A program made the position numbers and the translations under genes. Under the pieces are notes generated by a model. It was not told the DNA's origin. It made no database searches and was given only the letters and a program-made list of their open reading frames with translations. Of a DNA stretch of 64,000 bases, positions 1-7,766 are shown in pieces. The first letter of the stretch is position 1, and the number at the start of each line of letters is the position of its first letter. The stretch is from Bacillus fungorum (lineage in GTDB: Bacteria; Bacillota; Bacilli; Bacillales; Bacillaceae_G), in assembly GCF_002746455.1 (NCBI RefSeq), contig NZ_NWUW01000012.1, positions 1 through 64,000 on the forward strand, read 5' to 3'.

Positions 1-173
1 ATCTTTAAAACCGAGTTCGTTCGCGGTCGTCATTTCGCAAGTTTAGAAGAATTGACCTTAGAATTGAACGACTACGTAAACTGGTTTAACAATGTCAGAA
101 TCCATGGAACACTGGGCTATTTGAGTCCTGTTCAGTACAGTACAGGCAGGAACACCTTAAAAAAATTGTCTAG
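1..173 (+). pseudogene. IS3-family transposase OrfB, C-terminal end, frameshifted
   Basis: Frame 1 reads through ELNDYVNWFNNVRIHGTLGY, the typical end of IS3-family DDE transposases (integrase core), which catalyse cut-and-copy transposition. After 'LSPVQY' the frame is lost because TACAG is present twice in tandem (136-140 and 141-145). Removing one copy restores QYRQEHLKKIV and a TAG stop at 171-173, the usual end for this family. With the duplication, translation runs on to a stop at 246 with an unrelated tail. The start lies outside the window. The element is probably no longer autonomously active, although only the last few residues are altered. Confidence 0.75.
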
Positions 174-186
174 TTTCGTGTTGACA
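1..186 (+). mobile_element. Right end of an IS3-family insertion sequence
   Basis: The window opens inside an IS3-family element. The coding part (1-173) gives the end of an OrfB/DDE transposase, and the DNA then runs into TGTTGACA at 179-186, which fits the TG...CA ends of this family. From base 187 the reading frame of a different gene (MBL/rhodanese) begins, so 186/187 is the probable junction. The left end lies outside the window, so the target duplication cannot be checked here. Confidence 0.75.
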
Positions 187-716
187 TACCATCAATTAAC
201 ATGCCTTATAACAATTCTTTCACAACTTGGTGTGGATGGTTACTAGATTATAAAACAGACACTTTAATCATTCTAGATGAGGAAAAAGTTAAAGTGGAGG
301 CAGTTATTAAAGACTTTGAATCTATTGGTTTAGATAATATTATTGCTTTTGCACCTTTAAAGGTAATACAAAGATTTACTAGATTAGAAAGTTACAAAGA
401 AGACACATCAATCGAATTATATCCGCATATAAAAGGTGGAAGTGTTAAGGTAATCGACGTGCGTAGTAAAAAAGAGTGGGAGGAAGGACATCTTCATGAT
501 GCAATACATATCCCTTTAGGAAATCTATTTAAGCAGCTAGATTGTATACCAAAAGATTGCCCAATAGTTTTACAATGTCGAACTGGATTGCGTTCCGCTA
601 TAGCAGCTAGTATTTTACAAAGAGCTGGTATAAAGGAAGTAGTGAATTTAAAGGGAGGATTTCTTGCATGGAAAAAAGAAGGGCTTCCTTATACAACATG
701 CAATCTCAATGTGTAG
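187..716 (+). pseudogene. MBL-fold/rhodanese protein, N-terminally truncated by the IS
   Basis: What remains is the linker and the C-terminal rhodanese domain of a protein that normally starts with a metallo-beta-lactamase (persulfide dioxygenase/BLH-like) domain of about 250 residues. The rhodanese part shows VIDVRSKKEWEEGHLHDAIH and the active-site loop LQCRTGLRS, whose Cys would carry a persulfide in sulfur transfer. Native-looking sequence (INMPYNNSFTTW) begins directly after the IS end, so the front half was lost or displaced by the insertion. An ATG at 201 could still allow a 171-residue rhodanese protein to be made, but no good ribosome site precedes it. Function is doubtful. Confidence 0.75.
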
Positions 717-767
717 AAAATATTATATGAAATGTGACTAAAAATATTATTGCGAAATTAGTAAAAT

Positions 768-805
768 AGTAAAGAAGGTCGTCATTCACGGCGACCTTCT
801 TTACT
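768..805. terminator. Bidirectional terminator between rhodanese remnant and GNAT gene
   Basis: There is a 14-bp perfect inverted repeat, AGTAAAGAAGGTCG (768-781) against its complement (792-805), with a 10-nt loop. It overlaps the last codon of the GNAT gene on the minus strand and can serve both convergent genes. Confidence 0.75.
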
Positions 806-1307
806 ATGCGTTATACCCAAATAATTTTAAATCTTCTCCTGAATCTGAAATGATTTTCTCAAATTGCAATCCTACTTTTTCTAAAAGCTTTCCTGAATTG
901 ATGTTATCTATAGTAGTAATTGCTACAATTCGTTTCAGCCCTAGTTTTTGTACACCGTATTCGATTACAGCAGAAGCTGACTCGTAGCCATATCCTTTTG
1001 AACGGAATTCTTCTAAAAAGGCAAAGCCGATATCAACATCTTCTAATGAATCCCTTTTTATAAGGCCGCACATACCAATTGGTGTGTGATCTTCTTTTCG
1101 TTCAACTAAGTAAAGGCCAAATCCGAGTTTGTTATACATATCGATTGGTCCTTTTACAATATAATTTTTTGCATCTTCCAAGTTTCTAATTCCTTTATTA
1201 CCAATAAACTGAATCCATGCAGGATCGTTTACTAACTCAAGAATAAACGGAGCATCTTTTATATCGAGCCAACGAAGAGTGAGTCGTTCAGTTTCAAGAA
1301 CTATCAA
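804..1307 (-). CDS. GNAT family N-acetyltransferase (RimJ/RimL-like)
   Basis: This is a 167-residue acetyltransferase that would use acetyl-CoA to modify an amino group on an unknown substrate. It begins 'ETERLTLRWL', the classic start of the RimJ/RimL branch (Acetyltransf_3), and has the acetyl-CoA loop region 'EEFRSKGYGYESA' around residues 96-110, followed by 'NINSGKLLEKVGLQ', the family's C-terminal strand-helix. A TTG start at 1307 is preferred because AAAGGTGGTG lies 8 nt upstream. It stands alone, convergent with the rhodanese remnant. The substrate cannot be read from the sequence. Confidence 0.85.
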   Translation of the reverse strand: MIVLETERLTLRWLDIKDAPFILELVNDPAWIQFIGNKGIRNLEDAKNYIVKGPIDMYNKLGFGLYLVERKEDHTPIGMCGLIKRDSLEDVDIGFAFLEEFRSKGYGYESASAVIEYGVQKLGLKRIVAITTIDNINSGKLLEKVGLQFEKIISDSGEDLKLFGYNA

Positions 1308-1475
1308 TCTATTGCACCACCTTTAAAAGTTATAACAATTAGTATGGATTGAGAAATACAAAAGTGCAACATATTTTAATGGGGCTTTGTTTGTTCACAT
1401 AAAGTTCGTTTGTTTTGTATAAAAGGATATTTTATAATTAGATTTGATTGTAAAGAGTGAGATGCTTATACAATG

Positions 1476-1500
1476 ACTCCTAGGTGACTAGGAGTTTTTA
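1476..1500 (+). terminator. Small stem-loop with T-run, leader of DUF2871 gene
   Basis: ACTCCTAG and CTAGGAGT form a perfect 8-bp stem with a GTGA loop, followed by five T. It lies about 60 nt before the DUF2871 gene, with no gene ending just upstream on this strand, so it could be a leader attenuator or a leftover terminator. Confidence 0.5.
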
Positions 1501-1562
1501 CTATATAACTATCATTATTACTAAATATGACACACTACACATTCTACTCAAGGAGGTATATA

Positions 1563-1961
1563 ATGAAGAAATTATATAATGCATCGTTTACGTATTTGAT
1601 TATCGGTTTATTGTCAGGGATTTTCGCTAGGGAATATGGAAAGTATAAGGGGATTGTAGGATCTACTTTGTTAAATCTTTTGCATACACATATACTTGTA
1701 CTAGGCTTTTTCTTCTTCTTAATTGCTTTAGGATTAGCAAAAGTATTCGCGTTTCATGAAGCGAAAAGTTTTAATAAGTGGTTTATTGTACATAATATCG
1801 CATTAATATTAATGTTAGGCTCATTGGCAGCAAGAGGGCTTCTTCAGTTAAATGGAGCGGACTTTAAAGGGTTAACTTATATTGTTGGTTTTTCTCATTC
1901 GCTGATGGCAGTTACTTTAATTTGGTTTATGTTGTTAATAAAGAAGTCATTTAAAATATAG
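1563..1961 (+). CDS. DUF2871 family membrane protein
   Basis: This is a 132-residue integral membrane protein with four predicted hydrophobic segments (about residues 8-20, 42-62, 75-93 and 105-127). It resembles the DUF2871 family of Firmicutes, whose function is unknown. The motif HTHILVLGFFFF and a later 'FSHSLMAV' place histidines at membrane boundaries. The ATG at 1563 is chosen over an upstream in-frame start because AAGGAGG sits 6 nt before it. It is monocistronic, with a strong terminator after it. Confidence 0.75.
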   Translation: MKKLYNASFTYLIIGLLSGIFAREYGKYKGIVGSTLLNLLHTHILVLGFFFFLIALGLAKVFAFHEAKSFNKWFIVHNIALILMLGSLAARGLLQLNGADFKGLTYIVGFSHSLMAVTLIWFMLLIKKSFKI

Positions 1962-1971
1962 TTTTATAGAA

Positions 1972-2004
1972 AAGAACTTGCAGCAATTGCTGCAAGTTCT
2001 TTTC
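1972..2004 (+). terminator. Terminator after DUF2871 gene
   Basis: AAGAACTTGCAGCA pairs with TGCTGCAAGTTCTT (perfect 14-bp stem, AT loop), then TTCGTTTATT. Confidence 0.85.
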
Positions 2005-2128
2005 GTTTATTCGAAAGTAAGAAATGAATTATATGTAAAACTTGAATTATTTAATTTTTCGGATTATTATGTATAAAATAGTTAGCATATTTTGTAATTC
2101 GGATTTATAGAAAGAAGGAGAGTGTACA

Positions 2129-3520
2129 ATGGAAATAACGGTAGAGCGTTTAGTAAATGAATTAAAGGGTGTACTTCCCGAAGATCGAGTAGTTGTGAAT
2201 ACGACAGTAAGAGAGTTACATAGTAAAGATGAATCTTATCATGCTAGTAGTTTACCTGATGTAGTAGTTTTTCCGAAAACGACCGAAGAGGTTAGTAGAA
2301 TAATGAAAGTAGCGAGTGAGCATAAAAAACCTGTCGTTCCTTTTGGGGTAGGTTCTAGTTTAGAAGGCCACGTTATTCCATATGAAAAGGGAATTACAAT
2401 GGACTTGTCACTTATGAATAAAATACTTGAGATAAGAGAGAAAGATTTTCTAGTGAGAGTACAACCGGGAGTGACTCGCTCTCAGCTTAATAAAGAATTG
2501 AAAAAGTATGGATTGTTTTTTAGTGTGGATCCAGGAGCAGATGCAACGTTAGGTGGAATGGCTGCTACAAATGCGAGCGGAACGACAGCGGTAAAGTATG
2601 GCGTTATGCGTGATCAAGTTCGTGATTTAGAAGTTGTTCTTGCTGATGGAGAAATAATACATACCGGGAATTTAGCAGCGAAGTCGTCATCAGGTTACCA
2701 TTTAAATGGTGTTTTCGTAGGATCAGAAGGTACGCTTGGATGCTTTACAGAGTTAACATTAAAAGTATACGGCATACCAGAGCATGTTATGGCCGCAAGA
2801 GCATCGTTTCCAACTATAAATGATGCAGTTGAAGCTGTTATTAACATACTGCAAGCCGGTATTCCGATTGCGAGAATTGAACTCGTTGATGAACTATCTA
2901 TGAAACAAGTCAATCATTACAGTGAAACAAGTTACAGAGAAGAACCTACACTGTTTTTAGAGTTTCACGGTAATGAAGCAGGGCTAAAGCAAGATATTGA
3001 ATTTACGAAGGAAATTGTTTGTGATCATAAATGTAAAGAAGTTGCTTTTGAAACGGAAACTGCAGCGAGAAATAAATTATGGGATGCACGGCATAACCTA
3101 GCATACGCTTACGTTCATAGCTATCCTGGTAAAAAGCTTATGAGTACAGATGTGTGTGTACCAATTTCAGAATTAGCTGGGGCAATTCAACATGCGAAAG
3201 AGACATTAGATAAGGTTGGTCTTGTTGGTGGTATTCTTGGTCATGTAGGAGATGGGAATTTCCATGTGCTTTTAATGGTGGATCCAAACGATAAAGAAGA
3301 AGTGGAAAAGGCAGACGAAATAAATGAAAATATCGTTTTGTATGCTCTTAAACGAGGGGGAACGTGTACAGGAGAACATGGCGTCGGAATCGGAAAAAGG
3401 AAGTATCAAGAAGAAGAACACGGGGCGGCATTATTCGTAATGCAAAAAATAAAGAGAGCTCTTGATCCGCAAAATATTTTGAATCCGAATAAGGTGTTTC
3501 AATTAAAGGATAGGGGCTGA
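2129..3520 (+). CDS. FAD-linked oxidase, glycolate oxidase/D-lactate dehydrogenase type
   Basis: This is a 463-residue flavoprotein of the GlcD/DLD family, which oxidises 2-hydroxyacids such as D-lactate or glycolate to the 2-oxoacid. The PCMH FAD-binding domain (about 35-215) shows PVVPFGVGSSLEGHV and ATLGGMAATNASGT. The C-terminal FAD-oxidase domain carries LGHVGDGNFHVLL and CTGEHGVGIGK, the His-containing flavin/metal motifs of this family. An ATG start follows GAAGGAGAG. A Na+/bile-acid-type symporter starts 4 nt after its stop, so the two are very likely co-transcribed, suggesting coupled uptake and oxidation of an organic acid. The substrate is an inference only. Confidence 0.85.
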   Translation: MEITVERLVNELKGVLPEDRVVVNTTVRELHSKDESYHASSLPDVVVFPKTTEEVSRIMKVASEHKKPVVPFGVGSSLEGHVIPYEKGITMDLSLMNKILEIREKDFLVRVQPGVTRSQLNKELKKYGLFFSVDPGADATLGGMAATNASGTTAVKYGVMRDQVRDLEVVLADGEIIHTGNLAAKSSSGYHLNGVFVGSEGTLGCFTELTLKVYGIPEHVMAARASFPTINDAVEAVINILQAGIPIARIELVDELSMKQVNHYSETSYREEPTLFLEFHGNEAGLKQDIEFTKEIVCDHKCKEVAFETETAARNKLWDARHNLAYAYVHSYPGKKLMSTDVCVPISELAGAIQHAKETLDKVGLVGGILGHVGDGNFHVLLMVDPNDKEEVEKADEINENIVLYALKRGGTCTGEHGVGIGKRKYQEEEHGAALFVMQKIKRALDPQNILNPNKVFQLKDRG

Positions 3521-3524
3521 TTGG

Positions 3525-4493
3525 GTGAAAGTACTAGAGGCGATAAGTAATATAGCTGGAAAGTATTTTGCATTTTGGGTTATTTGTATTGCAGCTATTA
3601 CATATTTTATTCCTGCTCCATTTCTCGGGTTAACTAGTTACATAACGATTTTACTTGGGGTTGTCATGTTTGGGATGGGATTAACATTAAAAGCTGTTGA
3701 TTTTAAAATCATTGCTACAAAACCATTGCCAGTTATTATCGGAGTATGTGCTCAGTTTGTTATTATGCCACTTGTCGCATACGTACTAGCCTACGTTATG
3801 AATCTGCCAGCCGAATTAGCAGCTGGATTAGTGTTGCTCGGTTCAGTACCGGGTGGCACTGCATCAAATGTTATGGTTTATTTAGCAAAAGGGAATTTAG
3901 CGTTGTCTATTGCAATGACGTCATTATCAACGTTACTAGCACCAATTGCTACACCACTTATTTTATTATTACTTGCAGGACAATGGATGCCGGTTAATCC
4001 TATGTCTATGTTTCTTTCTATCGTACAAGTCATTATCATACCGATTATTTTAGGATTAGTAGTGAAGAAGTTTTTCCCTAAAACTGTTACGAAAGGAATG
4101 ACCGTTATCCCTTTAATATCAGTTTTAGCAATTATCATTATTGTTTCTGCGGTTGTTTCAGCGAATGTAAGTAGCATTACTTCTTCAGGCCTTCTTATCT
4201 TTATTGCTGTTATGCTTCATAATGCTTTCGGTTTTTTACTCGGGTATATAACAGCATTCATACTTAGACTAGACGAAGGGACAAGAAGGGCTATTTCAAT
4301 AGAAGTAGGAATGCAAAATTCAGGTTTAGGTGTTGCGCTGGCAACAGCACATTTTGGACCAGCAGCTGCGCTTCCGAGTGTATTAGCGGCAGTGTGGCAT
4401 AACATTGCAGGGCCGATTTTAGCAACCATCTGGTCAAAAAATGCAAAGAATACTTTCGGTGATGAAAAATTCTCGGTAAATATAGAAAAATAG
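3525..4493 (+). CDS. Bile acid:sodium symporter (BASS) family transporter
   Basis: This 322-residue membrane protein has about nine to ten hydrophobic segments. It carries the BASS-family signature LGSVPGGTASNVMVYLAKGN near residues 106-125 and the matching second-half motif EVGMQNSGLGVALA near 262, the two crossed-helix regions that bind sodium. Members carry bile acids, pyruvate, pantoate or other organic anions. Bacillus has no bile salts of its own, so a small organic acid is more likely. A GTG start at 3525 is separated from the upstream oxidase by 4 nt; the ribosome site GGGGCTGATTGG overlaps that gene's end. Its partner suggests transport of a 2-hydroxyacid. Confidence 0.8.
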   Translation: MKVLEAISNIAGKYFAFWVICIAAITYFIPAPFLGLTSYITILLGVVMFGMGLTLKAVDFKIIATKPLPVIIGVCAQFVIMPLVAYVLAYVMNLPAELAAGLVLLGSVPGGTASNVMVYLAKGNLALSIAMTSLSTLLAPIATPLILLLLAGQWMPVNPMSMFLSIVQVIIIPIILGLVVKKFFPKTVTKGMTVIPLISVLAIIIIVSAVVSANVSSITSSGLLIFIAVMLHNAFGFLLGYITAFILRLDEGTRRAISIEVGMQNSGLGVALATAHFGPAAALPSVLAAVWHNIAGPILATIWSKNAKNTFGDEKFSVNIEK

Positions 4494-4505
4494 GAATGAT
4501 AAAGA

Positions 4506-4853
4506 ATGCAAAAACGTATTGTACATTTTGAAGGCTTAGTTGTATTCTTGGCCGCGATTTATACGTATTCATTATATGAATTTAGTTGGATCATATTTTT
4601 GGTATTCCTATTAGCGCCGGATTTATCAATGTTAGCTTATCGGATAAATAATCAAGTTGGTGCTAACATTTATAATTTATTTCACACATATATTATATCC
4701 ATATTAATTGTTATCATAGGTATCTTTTTTAAGATAGACACAGTAATTATGATAGGCCTAATATGGACAGCACATATTGGAATGGATCGAATGTTTGGAT
4801 ATGGATTGAAATATGAGACGGATTTTAAAGATACTCATATTCAAAGGTTGTAA
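4506..4853 (+). CDS. DUF4260 family membrane protein
   Basis: This is a 115-residue, three- to four-helix membrane protein that I recognise as the DUF4260 type. It has the characteristic 'FLLAPDLSMLAYRIN' and 'HIGMDRMFGYGLKYETDF' near the C-terminus. The role is unknown. The ATG lies 12 nt after the symporter stop, so it is probably the third gene of the same transcript, but only a weak ribosome site (GGAATGATAAAGA) is visible. Confidence 0.8.
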   Translation: MQKRIVHFEGLVVFLAAIYTYSLYEFSWIIFLVFLLAPDLSMLAYRINNQVGANIYNLFHTYIISILIVIIGIFFKIDTVIMIGLIWTAHIGMDRMFGYGLKYETDFKDTHIQRL

Positions 4854-4876
4854 TTGTTTGTGAGAAGAGGGATATA

Positions 4877-5409
4877 TTGAAAAAGAGAATTACTATAGAA
4901 GGATATAACACCAAATGGGAAATTGAATTTAATAAGCTACAAACTCTCATTAACGATGTAATGGAAGAGAGCATTTTATTCATTGAACATGTTGGGAGTA
5001 CATCTATTAAAGGACTTGCAGCAAAACCAGTATTAGATTAGATATTGATATAGTAATAGAAGATTACGAAATTTTTCCTGAAGTAGTAACAAAGCTTGAA
5101 GCGATAGGATACTATCATCAGGCAGAATGGAGTTACAAAGGGAGAGAGGCGTTTGGCAGAAAGGACGCTTTCGTTCCGTGGGACGGAGAAAGTACAGATT
5201 GGATGGAACATCATTTGTATGTGTGTGATAAAGAAAGTGAAGAGTTAAGAAGACATATAGCGTTTCGGGATTACCTTCGTGAACATGAAGACGTTGCTGT
5301 TGAATATGGGCGTTTAAAGGAAGAGTTAGCAAGAGAATCGAAAAATCAATCCAGTTATAGTGAAGGTAAGACGGCATTTATTACAAATATATTAGGGGAA
5401 ATAAACTAA
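4877..5409 (+). pseudogene. GrpB family protein (nucleotidyltransferase fold), frameshifted
   Basis: Read in two frames, the region encodes an intact-length GrpB/UPF0157 protein of about 175 residues: KKRITIEGYNTKWE at the start, FIEHVGSTSIKGLAAKPV, then DIDIVIEDYE and a normal C-terminus. The frame is broken by a tandem duplication of TTAGA (5033-5037 and 5038-5042). Deleting one copy gives VLDIDIVIE. The family belongs to the nucleotidyltransferase fold, where GS and D-x-D motifs bind the metal and nucleotide. The break falls exactly at the DxD motif. A TTG start (4877) follows GAAGAGGG. Only an internal 68-residue fragment from 5203 could be translated now. Confidence 0.85.
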
Positions 5410-5442
5410 GGTCGCATGGAGTATATGCGGCCTATTCTTTTT
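5409..5442 (+). terminator. Terminator after GrpB pseudogene
   Basis: AGGTCGCAT (5409-5417) pairs with ATGCGGCCT (5425-5433, one G-T pair), followed by ATTCTTTTT. Confidence 0.75.
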
Positions 5443-5550
5443 AAATTGAAAGCTGCCACTATAAAATAATGACAAACTGTCCCTTTTGATTGATGCGATT
5501 ACTAAATATAATAGGAAATAAAATAGAAAAGAGTGGAAAAGAGGGAGCTT

Positions 5551-6159
5551 ATGTATATACCAAAATATTTCGCAATACAAGATGAAGAAATGAAGTGCGA
5601 AATAATGGAAAAAAATAGCTTTGCAACGTTATTTTCTCAAAATAATGGGGAACCATTTGCAACGCATTTACCGTTGTTATTAAATAGGGAGACCCTTACT
5701 TTACATGGTCACTTCGCACGGCCGAATGAACAGTGGAAAGATATTGAGAATCAACAAGTGCTTGCTATATTCCAAGGGCCACACAGTTACATATCACCGT
5801 CATGGTATGAAACAAACAATGCAGTACCAACATGGAATTACGTTGCTGTACATGTATACGGTGAATTAGAAATTGTTGAGGGTGAACAGGAATTAATAGA
5901 CTCTCTTCAAGAATTAGTACATAAATATGAAGATCCACAGAGTACCTACTTGCTAAATGAGGTAGATTCGAATTATATGGCAGGATTAAGTAAAGGGATA
6001 GTTGGTTTTAAAATTAAGATTAGTAAAATAGAAGGAAAAGCGAAGTTAAGCCAAAATCATTCTGTGGAAAGAAGAAAATTAGTTGTGGAGAAACTTGAGA
6101 AAGTTGGTAGCGAGGGGAGTAGGGGGATTGCTAGAATGATGACGTGGAATTCGTTGTAA
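5551..6159 (+). CDS. paiB: PaiB-like FMN-binding negative regulator family protein
   Basis: This 202-residue protein has the PaiB/FMN-binding split-barrel fold. It begins [13 protein letters not shown], and '[13 protein letters not shown]' (about residues 97-109) is the conserved flavin-site motif. In B. subtilis, PaiB works with the acetyltransferase PaiA and affects sporulation and degradative enzyme genes. No paiA lies beside it here. The ATG at 5551 is preferred over a GTG 18 nt upstream because GAGGGAG lies just before it and it matches the family start. The C-terminus looks complete. Confidence 0.8.
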   Translation: MYIPKYFAIQDEEMKCEIMEKNSFATLFSQNNGEPFATHLPLLLNRETLTLHGHFARPNEQWKDIENQQVLAIFQGPHSYISPSWYETNNAVPTWNYVAVHVYGELEIVEGEQELIDSLQELVHKYEDPQSTYLLNEVDSNYMAGLSKGIVGFKIKISKIEGKAKLSQNHSVERRKLVVEKLEKVGSEGSRGIARMMTWNSL

Positions 6160-6250
6160 TAGAAAAAACAAGTTATATATTATTGATTTTGGTAATGTAA
6201 ATGAAATAAGAGAGCTAAGAAAAAGAAGCAAAAGTTTCAACGAATAAAAA

Positions 6251-6287
6251 TGAAGTCATACGATAATGCATGACTTCACTTTTTTCG
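6251..6287. terminator. Shared terminator of paiB-like gene and rap-phr
   Basis: TGAAGTCAT and ATGACTTCA form a 9-bp stem. T-runs lie on both sides (CTTTTTT on plus, TTTTTATTC on minus), so it can end both convergent units. Confidence 0.75.
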
Positions 6288-6305
6288 CGTGAAAAAATGT
6301 ATTGA

Positions 6306-6440
6306 TCAACCGCCTCCATCACCTACAGAAAGGCTTTGTATCTTGGTATTAGAATGATCCAACTTTGTTGGACTTGTTATACCAGTACTAAATGCTAGAA
6401 TTGTAACGATTCCCATAAAACTTAAGAGTAATTTTTTCAT
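6306..6440 (-). CDS. phr: Phr-type signalling peptide precursor
   Basis: This 44-residue ORF has a Lys-start hydrophobic signal peptide (MKKLLLSFMGIVTILAF) and then a short polar tail ending SLSVGDGGG. That is the layout of Phr precursors, which are exported, trimmed and re-imported by Opp to inhibit their partner Rap protein. Its ATG overlaps the rap stop (ATGA, 6437-6440), and GGAGG lies 6 nt before it, so it is translationally coupled. Phr peptides usually come from the C-terminal five to seven residues or from an internal segment; here the C-terminus is unusually glycine-rich. The active peptide cannot be fixed from sequence. Confidence 0.85.
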   Translation of the reverse strand: MKKLLLSFMGIVTILAFSTGITSPTKLDHSNTKIQSLSVGDGGG

Positions 6441-7549
6441 TTTAATCCTCCTTTAGCATTTGCTTTTTTCTTTGCTTGTAATGCCATATAAAAATATTTA
6501 CTTGCTTCAGAATGTTCGTTTTCATCATAGAATTTAATTGCCAATGTTTCATATTGTTCCTGAACATCTTCATATAATTCTTCGCGTTCGAAATATTTAA
6601 TTCCTGCTAATGCTATTTTTTCAAATGTTTTAGCAGGTGAACTGTTATTTAGTTCTTGTAAAATCATAAAGCGATGTTGGAACTCCTCTTGTTTTAGTTC
6701 GTTACTAATATTTAATCCCCTTTTTATTAGCTCGTCTGCGACGCTAAGTTCCTTTAATTTGTAGTATTCTAAGGCGCTAGCAAAGATAGCTTTATAATGA
6801 TTTGGGGATTTCTCGATAACTTCAGAGAGATAACGAATAGCTAATGCATTAAGATTTTGATTTGAATACATCCATCCTAAGTTATGTCGAACCATTAAAA
6901 TGAATTTTTCTTCTCCTATTTTTTGGAATTGATTCATTGCAGCTGTAAAGTGTTCTTCAGCAAGCTCCCATTCTTTTAAGTTTATACATGCTAAACCTAA
7001 AATGTTATCACAAAAAGCTACATTCACTTCATATCCTAGATGATTAGAAAACATATCTTTAGCTTTTGTTACTTCTTTGATAGCTTGAAGTGCTTGTTGA
7101 TTATCATAGTAGGAATATCCTAGTTTATAGTAGAACTCTGCTTTCTCAATTTCATCTGGAATGTATTGAAGCAAAGCTTCAGCTTTATCATAATGTTCTC
7201 TCGCTAGTATATAATTTCCAATTGCATCTGAGTGAATAGCTTTAAAGAAATGATAGTAATATGATAAGAAATTATTTGTTGGAATTTCAAACGACTCAAT
7301 TTTATTAAAACTGTCTTTAGAGACGCCTAAGTTATCAATTAAATAATTATATCGGAAATTTAGTAAAGAATAATAGAGCAATAAGTTTTGATCAGGTATA
7401 CCTTTTGGATAGTTGTTTTTTAAAATGTTGATTTTATTATCTATTTGTTCTTTAAAACGGTTTGCGCTATCAATGCGTCTTAAACGGATTTCTATGTACC
7501 ATTCATTTAATAGTTGTGTGATTTGTTCACTTTTAGTGGATGTAAACAT
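6437..7549 (-). CDS. rap: Rap family response-regulator aspartate phosphatase (TPR)
   Basis: This 370-residue protein is of the RRNPP/Rap family. The N-terminal three-helix bundle (1-75) contains PDQNLLLYYSLLNFR, where the conserved Gln is the residue that works on phosphorylated Spo0F-type regulators. The rest is a set of tetratricopeptide repeats that bind a Phr peptide. Rap proteins dephosphorylate Spo0F or block ComA-type regulators, thus delaying sporulation or competence. It overlaps phr by four bases. The start follows GGAGGAATCTTC. Which regulator it acts on cannot be told. Confidence 0.9.
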   Translation of the reverse strand: MFTSTKSEQITQLLNEWYIEIRLRRIDSANRFKEQIDNKINILKNNYPKGIPDQNLLLYYSLLNFRYNYLIDNLGVSKDSFNKIESFEIPTNNFLSYYYHFFKAIHSDAIGNYILAREHYDKAEALLQYIPDEIEKAEFYYKLGYSYYDNQQALQAIKEVTKAKDMFSNHLGYEVNVAFCDNILGLACINLKEWELAEEHFTAAMNQFQKIGEEKFILMVRHNLGWMYSNQNLNALAIRYLSEVIEKSPNHYKAIFASALEYYKLKELSVADELIKRGLNISNELKQEEFQHRFMILQELNNSSPAKTFEKIALAGIKYFEREELYEDVQEQYETLAIKFYDENEHSEASKYFYMALQAKKKANAKGGLK

Positions 7550-7719
7550 GAAGATTCCTCCTTCTTTAGAATATTCTTATAAATAATAATAACAAAAATA
7601 ATAACACTAAAAAGCAAAACTTATATTTCTCAACATTTTTCACGAATATAGTCAATTAATATGATTGGAATAGTGATATATGTGTGGTTTGATTGGAGTA
7701 CGATTTATGCTTATGTAAA

Positions 7720-7757
7720 AAAATGTGCCTTCAATAATTGAAAGCACATTAAAAAAG
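7720..7757 (-). terminator. Terminator after selO
   Basis: On the minus strand AATGTGCTTTCAAT pairs with ATTGAAGGCACATT (one mismatch), followed by TTTTTTA. Confidence 0.8.
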
Positions 7758-7766
7758 ATTAAATCA

